Shown: piece after piece, positions 58,743-64,000 of the stretch
Layout: each line of letters starts with the position of its first letter
Numbering within the stretch: the stretch's first letter is position 1
DNA from: Cryptomeria japonica
Lineage: Eukaryota > Streptophyta > Pinopsida > Cupressales > Cupressaceae
Direction of reading: 5' to 3'
DNA: 64,000 nt
Assembly: GCF_030272615.1 (NCBI RefSeq)
Contig: NC_081413.1
Span: 157,051,849 to 157,115,848, forward strand
The notes under the pieces: model-generated
Database searches by the model: none
Told to the model about the DNA's origin: nothing
The model's input: only the letters and a program-made list of their open reading frames with translations
Position numbers and translations under genes: made by a program

Positions 58743-59898
58743 TGTATACACCTAAAAATGGCCTGAAGATAATAATTAAATAAGCAATTATTTAATTAAT
58801 CTCCCTTCCTAATTTAATTGAATTCATTAGGCAATCTGATTAAATTCTCCCTCTCATCTAATTATTAATAAATCTAAGGATTTATTTAATAGGTTCATTT
58901 CAATAGTCCCCTTTTATTAATTAATTCAAATTAATTAATCTCCTCCCCCATTTCAATTCAATTCTTCTAATCCCCTAATTAATTAAAACAAATGAATTTA
59001 TGAGTTGTTGAGAATTAATTAGTCTTTTCCTATTATTTGAATTTTTAAATTCAAATTACCCACATGCCTCCTAAATTCTAACCACCTAACCTAATCATCC
59101 CTCTAACCTAACCCATTCCACCTAACCTTGGGTTTAACTACCCCTACCCTATCTTGCACATTCTAACCTCCTTATCCTAACCTCCTATGTTGTGGATATT
59201 TTATTCTTGAGACACATGGCACTTTGGCCACATGTCTCCTCTCTTGGACACTTTTCCTTTTATGAGCAAAGCTCCTTGACATTTTTCACCACAGAGATGA
59301 CAAATGTCTCTTCCTCCAACCTCTTCTCCAACATTTTCCAACTTCACCCTTGATATCTTTGGACTCAATCTTGACCGTTGATTCCTGCCACCTCACTCCT
59401 GGCTTGGAAATCCTATAAATATCCCCATTTTGGAGCAATAAGGATCCATATCATTTCATCTTATGCATTTTTACTATCGGCATATCATTTGAGCATTGTT
59501 ATTTTAAGCAATTGCATCTTAGATTTAGTTAATTTGATCATTTTCTAGCATAATTATTGAACCATGTATTAATCAATCTCTTTTCTAGCTTAATTGCATC
59601 ATAATCATAGCTTAATCATGCATATCATTATCTTAATTAGTCTCTTAGATCAATATAGAATAATCAATCTCATCTTTGTGTATCATTATCATTTCAAATC
59701 CTCCGTCTAGGTGTAGTCAAGTCACTGGGATTGCTTATCCAGATCTGAGAGCAAATCCATACTCGCATCTCTTAGGAGGTGATAGGTCGCTTTGTCATGG
59801 TTCATCTTTGTTTTCTTATTATTTTCTAACCATGCTTGTAATGATATATTGAGTGTTTTTTGTTGCAACTGAAGGTATCACACTTCACAGGAATGACA
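58743..59898 (+). repeat. 3' LTR of the Tat-like element
   Basis: Partner of 3826-4986. It begins TGTATACACC and ends GAATGACA, followed by AGAGG. The TATA box is conserved at 59414-59421. Confidence 0.92.
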
Positions 59899-61180
59899 AG
59901 AGGCATTCAATGATGTGTTCGTTTGTTGATGTTTCTTAGGGATTATTTGAGGTGATAGGGTGGTGGATGGATGGAATGGAGGATTTAGATTTTAAATTTA
60001 GGGTCCCAAAATGGATGTGGATGATGGGGGATAATGAGATTTTGATTTGCATAAAGGACTTTTTGATTTAGGAGGAATAAAGGATGTACCAACATCTTGA
60101 GCATTATCTTGAGGATCCTTATTATTTCAGAAATAGGGTGTGAGTCCATTTTGAGAGGGATGAGATGTGGAAGGAGGATTAGGATCTTTAGATGGATTGG
60201 GATCATGATATGGAGATGAAGGGATACTTTGATCTTGATTAGGGAGGGTACCATGAGATGGAGTGGGAGGGGTGATTGGATCATGAGATGGGAGAGGATC
60301 ATGTAGGAGAGGGTTGGATATAGGAATCATATGATCATGAGAGGAAGTGGATGGGATGGGATCATTAGATGGAGTAGAGGGAGATGCATCATAATATGGA
60401 GAGGATTCATGAGATGGGGGGATGATTTGATCTTTAGGTGAAGAGTAATATATGCTAGCATGCATTAGAACAAGCTCTTGGCATATTTAGAGTTGTGGGG
60501 ATGGTGTGATGGAGGAGGATATGAAAGCTTCGATATGAGTAGATGGAGGAATGATGGTATCATAAAGTGTGGGAGATTGGGATTTTTTTTGAGGTGGATG
60601 AAGGACTTGAGCAGATTTGGCAGCTTTGTTTTGAGGTGGGGATTTTGTCTCCTTTGTTAGCATGTCGTGGATAAGATTATGGATGATGGATTTGGAGGAC
60701 GTGGATAATATAGATTTTGGAGGATTAGGATTAGATGAAGAAATTGGATTAATGGGGGATGAGGATTGGATGGAGGATTATTATAATGAATTGGGGAATT
60801 AGGATTAATGCTTGGAGGACTATGGAGTAAAGGATTTGGATGGGGAGTAGAGGTAATGAATGTGTTGTAAAAGTATGGAGATTGGGCTGTAGATGGGAGG
60901 AGAGATGAAGGTATACCTATTAGATTAGATGGGTATATGGATGAGAGATAATATGGAGAGGTGAATGGGGAATAAGATGGATTTCCCTTGTCAAAGGTAG
61001 AGGAAGGGTAAGAGATATGATATAGATTGGGGTTGGATATAGTGTGTTGAGATGAAATGGATGGGGATATGATAGATGGATGGGAGATTATGGGATTGAC
61101 TTGGTAGGCAAGTTGAGGTGCTTTGTGAACTTCCATTAGCATCTGCTCATACCAAGCTTTGAAATTCTAGGTAGGCATGT
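59899..61180 (-). mobile_element. 5' internal part of the outer element, Pro/Ser-rich gag-like frame
   Basis: On the minus strand the piece 61142-60657 starts MLMEVHKAPQLAYQVNP and is rich in Pro, Ser, Asn and His. Further pieces 60465-60127 and 60302-59985 have the same style (SPYHDPNPSKDPNPP). A Pro-rich spacer in a gag-type protein is possible, but no gag core or zinc knuckle is seen. It ends at the Tat-like insertion. Confidence 0.45.
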
Positions 61181-61849
61181 TGAGAATGAAGGATTAGATT
61201 GGAGTTGGATGAATATGAGGATTAGGACTTGGATTTGAATGATGATGGATTAGATTTGATTAGATTTGGATTGGGCTTTGGTCTTTGGATTAGGACTTGG
61301 TTTGATTGGATTGGTCCTTAGATTAGGACATGATTTGTTTGAATTGGTCCTTGGATTAGGACTTGATTGGATCAAGATTACACCTTAGTCTTTATATTAG
61401 GACTTATATGGGGATTGATGATGAATTGGATTTGATTAGATTAAAGGATTGGATGATTGATTGATGAAGGGTTGGATAATCTGATTAGAAAGATGTATTG
61501 ACCGATTGATTGGAATTTTGGAGATTTGATTGGATTAGAGGGAGAATTATTATGGAAGAATGGATAGGTAATAGGAAGAAATAAAGGGGGGAAGGCTACC
61601 CAAAGTCGAATAAATGATTTGGAAAAAATTATTGATTGAGGAAGGATGATTGTTTGAATGGATGAAAGTGGATCGGGGATTGGAGAATTGCTTGGATAAA
61701 TAGAATTAGATTAAAGATTTGATGACAAGATGGAATTTGGAAAGAGGGAGGATTGATTGGTTGGAGGAATGATGGACTTGGCAAGAGATATCAAACAATG
61801 AATACATGTTGGCCACTGATGCACATAGAGAATCCAAACACAACGTGCT
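61181..61849 (-). other. GGATTGG-type low-complexity stretch of the outer element
   Basis: The plus strand is a degenerate array of GGATTAGG, GATTGGAT and TTGGATTA words. No gene; part of the 5' region of the outer element. Confidence 0.5.
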
Positions 61850-63343
61850 ACCCTAAGAAGTTGGATGAGGAGGAAAACCTTTTCTTACTAACTCAGGTAC
61901 AGACCCAATAGCTAATAAGAATACGACCCCTGAGTCTCACACAATGGATTATCAACACTGTATTAGTCGACTCCAAATGATAATGGGGGCATGAAATGGA
62001 AAGTCTCTTAGGGGAGTTACTATCTCCCTTGCACAAAGATTATCCACCTTTCGAAGGTGGACCAGGTGGCTTCTAATCCTAGAGATATTAGTATGAATTT
62101 ATGTTCGAAGACTACTCCTTGTAGTCACACAAGCGTGATTGAGGCCTATAGCCCTACAAAGTACCAAGCAAGATGTAGTCACACAAGTGTGATTGAGACC
62201 TAAAGGCCCTACAAAATGTCCAATATGAGAGTGAACTCTCAAATAGCTCTGTCATCTGAAACTTTTGTCTCAAGAGGCCTATTTATTATAGTGAGTTGAA
62301 ATGCCCAGGTCCAGTTGTACTCACTTGGGTCGTTCCCCTCTCACCAATGCCTAAGAAAATTGGGAGGGCAGGCCCACTAAGGATAAAACGTGCAAGCAAT
62401 CAAGAAAATGTTTGAGGATTGGGATTTCTAATTGTCTATGTAGACAAGAGCATACTCTCCTACCTCTACACTTTCCTCAAACACAAATAGAAGGAGTTCT
62501 TTTACCCCTAATTAGATCTAGGTTCCTAGAATGAAAAGATTAAGAAATATACAATGTTTAGTTGGATTTCCTTATGCAACTTGTAGAAAATCAGATTAGT
62601 AGTTTTGTTTATGTCTTTGATCCCTCGGGCAGGACTTGCAAAAATCAAAAATATGATTAGTAGACAAAATTCTGCAGAAACAACATTCACGTTGTTCTAC
62701 AGACACCCGCGCTAAAGCGCTTGCATAGGCATTAAAACGCCTGTGTACGCGCTAAAGGGGGTCTGAAAAGAGATGCAAAAAAACACAAAATTTAATTAAA
62801 TTTAGAGTATACCTGGGGTGGACACATTGTTTTGATGGTGGTCATGCTGAAGTGCGTGCGCTCGCGCTAAAGTAGGTTAGTGAAACAAAAATTTGAAATT
62901 TCAAAAATTCAAAAACGGGTGTGATTCTACAAGAGCACCCGTGCTATTCACAGAGCGTTCGCGCTAAAGCAACAGTTCCAAAATAAAAGTATAACTAGAT
63001 GCAAAAATTAAATAATTTTTTTAAGTTTTTAAGTTTTTAGCCTTTTTAGTGTGTTTTCAAGTACTAATTCCAAAATAAGAATGGAAGATGGAAGAATAGA
63101 AGAGATAAGAAGTAGGATGACATTGGAAGCGGACGAGCTGATCCCGTAGTGCTCGTGCTGTTCTACAAACCTGCAAAAAAGGCGGGTTAGAAAATTTCAA
63201 ATTCCCATCCCACGCACTAAAGTGCATGCGTACGCGCCAAAGTAGGTGGCGCTTGTGCTGATCTTGTGGCGGTTGCACTGTTTTGACACCTGTAAGCCAA
63301 AACTCACAAAAACTTGCAAAAATGATTAAATTTAGGGATGTAG
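61850..63343 (-). other. Leader of the outer element, conserved with the Tat-like leader
   Basis: Read on the minus strand, 62470-61850 matches 5540-6150 of the Tat-like element over several hundred bases (for example GATAATCTTTGTGCAAG and CATTTGGAGTCG). Between it and the PBS, 63260-62700 contains repeated GCGCTAAAG/GCGCCAAAG words beside GTACGCGC, in the same relative position as the TCGTACGAG cluster of the Tat-like leader. No gene. Confidence 0.65.
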
Positions 63344-63364
63344 GTCCCACCGGGCGTGCTAGAA
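63344..63364 (-). other. Degenerate primer binding site of the outer element
   Basis: The minus strand reads CTAGCACGCCCGGTGGGACC close to the LTR edge. It aligns with GGTGCCCACCGTGGGGCC at the PBS of the Tat-like element with several changes, mostly transitions. Confidence 0.5.
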
Positions 63365-64000
63365 TGAAGAAGAGAAAAATGAGCAAGGTGGGATTAGATG
63401 GTTATGTATGCATACAAAGTATTCAAACACATAAAAATATATAAAACAAGTAAAACACAAAAAGACTATTTATACCTTGCTAATTCTTCCTTCAGCTTCA
63501 GATTGGACCTTCGGTGAAGTGAAGAATGCGCCCCTTCCTCAATTGAGTGGAATGGTCCTTGATGAGAATGTGAAATGCTCTCCAAGTGCTCAATAAGATG
63601 GGTTGGATTTGATAGGATTTTAGGTGGATTTGAATTGGAAGATTGAAGGAAGAAGAGAGAGGAGAAATGGTCAGCATGAGAATGCTATGAGAAGAAGTGG
63701 CTCCTTTGTAAAGAAATTATCATCCACTTATAGATTGGAGGAGGCCAATGAAGGGCCAAGATTGATTTCCTTATAGAGGGTTGATATTGATTTGAGATAG
63801 AAGATATGGATCAAGGGTTCCTTGGGAAAATAAACAGGAAAATACAATTCCTTGGGGAAAGGGGGGAGAAATTTGAATTTCAAAATGAGGAATTAAAAAT
63901 TCCAAAATAATGATGCATTGAGGGATTCAAAGAAATTTGAATTTCTTTGGGAGACTCAATGTTGATGTGACATGATTGGGAATTTAAAAATTGGAGAATA
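63365..64000 (-). repeat. 5' LTR of the outer element, cut by the window end
   Basis: Direct copy of 297-1248, of which about the first two thirds (from the left) are in the window. High similarity by eye, with short indels. Confidence 0.85.

Larger units (their letters stand above)
3826..59898 (+). mobile_element. Tat-like Ty3/gypsy element containing a CACTA and a LINE
   Basis: Both LTRs begin TGTATA and end in GACA. They are 1,161 and 1,156 bp long and similar throughout by eye. Flanks are GGAGG on the left and AGAGG on the right, a 5-bp target duplication with one mismatch. The order of native parts is LTR, PBS, leader, gag-protease start (7155-7383), interruption by the CACTA, protease (34.7 kb), remnants of pol, archaeal-type RNase H, integrase (to 37799), 3' noncoding region, interruption by the LINE, tail, PPT, LTR. 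The RNase H and integrase wording (YGDSQLAINQ-type, GPWIHD protease) is that of the plant Tat clade. It cannot be autonomous, because the reverse transcriptase is deleted. Confidence 0.88.
297..64000 (-). mobile_element. Outer pol-less Ty3/gypsy-type LTR element (LARD-like), interrupted
   Basis: A minus-strand LTR element encloses nearly the whole window. Its 3' LTR is 297-1248. Its 5' LTR starts at 63365 and leaves the window. Internal parts are 1249-3825 and 59899-63364, separated by the Tat-like insertion. It has a polypurine tract next to the 3' LTR and a PBS-like site next to the 5' LTR, both resembling those of the Tat-like element. About 6 kb of internal sequence contains low-complexity Pro/Ser/His-rich coding stretches but no protease, reverse transcriptase, RNase H or integrase motif. 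This suggests a non-autonomous large retrotransposon derivative. The assignment to Ty3/gypsy is inferred from the shared leader, PBS and PPT. Confidence 0.75.

Noticed and set aside
3826-59898. Solo-LTR or two independent insertions instead of one Tat-like element
   Set aside because: PBS follows the left LTR, PPT precedes the right LTR, flanks match at four of five bases and the gag-protease frame rejoins, so one element is the better reading.

Overview
This looks like nuclear intergenic DNA from a large, repeat-rich plant genome. A conifer or other gymnosperm is my best guess. It rests on the style of the PPR-gene fragment (ILPACAKMGALEQGM-type repeats), the 4.45-kb LTRs and the depth of nesting; I cannot name the species. 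I see no intact host gene, tRNA, rRNA or CRISPR array. Almost the whole window is a stack of transposons inserted into one another, and most junctions can be read to the base.

Layout, outermost first. (0) Bases 2-296 are the end of a Ty1/copia RNase H domain. (1) It is interrupted by a minus-strand, pol-less Ty3/gypsy-type element whose left LTR is 297-1248 and whose right LTR starts at 63365 and runs off the window. (2) A plus-strand Tat-like Ty3/gypsy element, 3826-59898, sits inside that element: LTRs 3826-4986 and 58743-59898, near-perfect target duplication GGAGG/AGAGG. (3a) A 27.2-kb CACTA (En/Spm) DNA transposon, 7384-34614, is inserted in the gag-protease reading frame of the Tat-like element. 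It has CACTA termini, 26 of 29 matching terminal inverted-repeat bases, and target duplication TAC. (3b) A LINE/L1-type retrotransposon, about 38.9-58.2 kb, lies in the 3' noncoding part of the Tat-like element. (4) A 13.85-kb Tekay/Del-like chromovirus, 39158-53008, is inserted in the LINE ORF2 with target duplication CATGG. The copia end, outer element, Tat-like element, LINE and Tekay-like element make five levels.

The CACTA element is the most interesting object. Besides its own minus-strand genes (a Transposase_24/TNPA-like gene at 21.6-24.5 kb and a TNP2-like transposase at 25.1-29.5 kb), it carries apparent cargo: two diverged paralogues of a long plant protein family I do not recognise (10.9-14.6 kb and 15.3-18.3 kb), an intronless copy of the splicing factor CWC22 (29.9-31.8 kb), an inverted fragment of CWC22 beside it, an unidentified gene fragment (32.1-32.6 kb) and a PPR-gene fragment (33.3-34.1 kb).

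Decay pattern. The Tekay-like gag-pol is one uninterrupted frame of 1,589 codons with 15 premature stops: 12 TAG, 3 TGA, no TAA and no frameshift. That fits C-to-T decay at CAG (CHG) and CGA (CG) sites of a methylated silenced element. Similar C-to-T type stops occur in the cargo genes. The Tat-like element has lost its reverse transcriptase, and the Tekay-like protease has Asn for its catalytic Asp, so neither retrotransposon is autonomous as it stands.

Coordinates of LTR, TIR and target-duplication junctions are read directly. Family names come from motif recognition without database search. Similarities between repeats were compared by eye.
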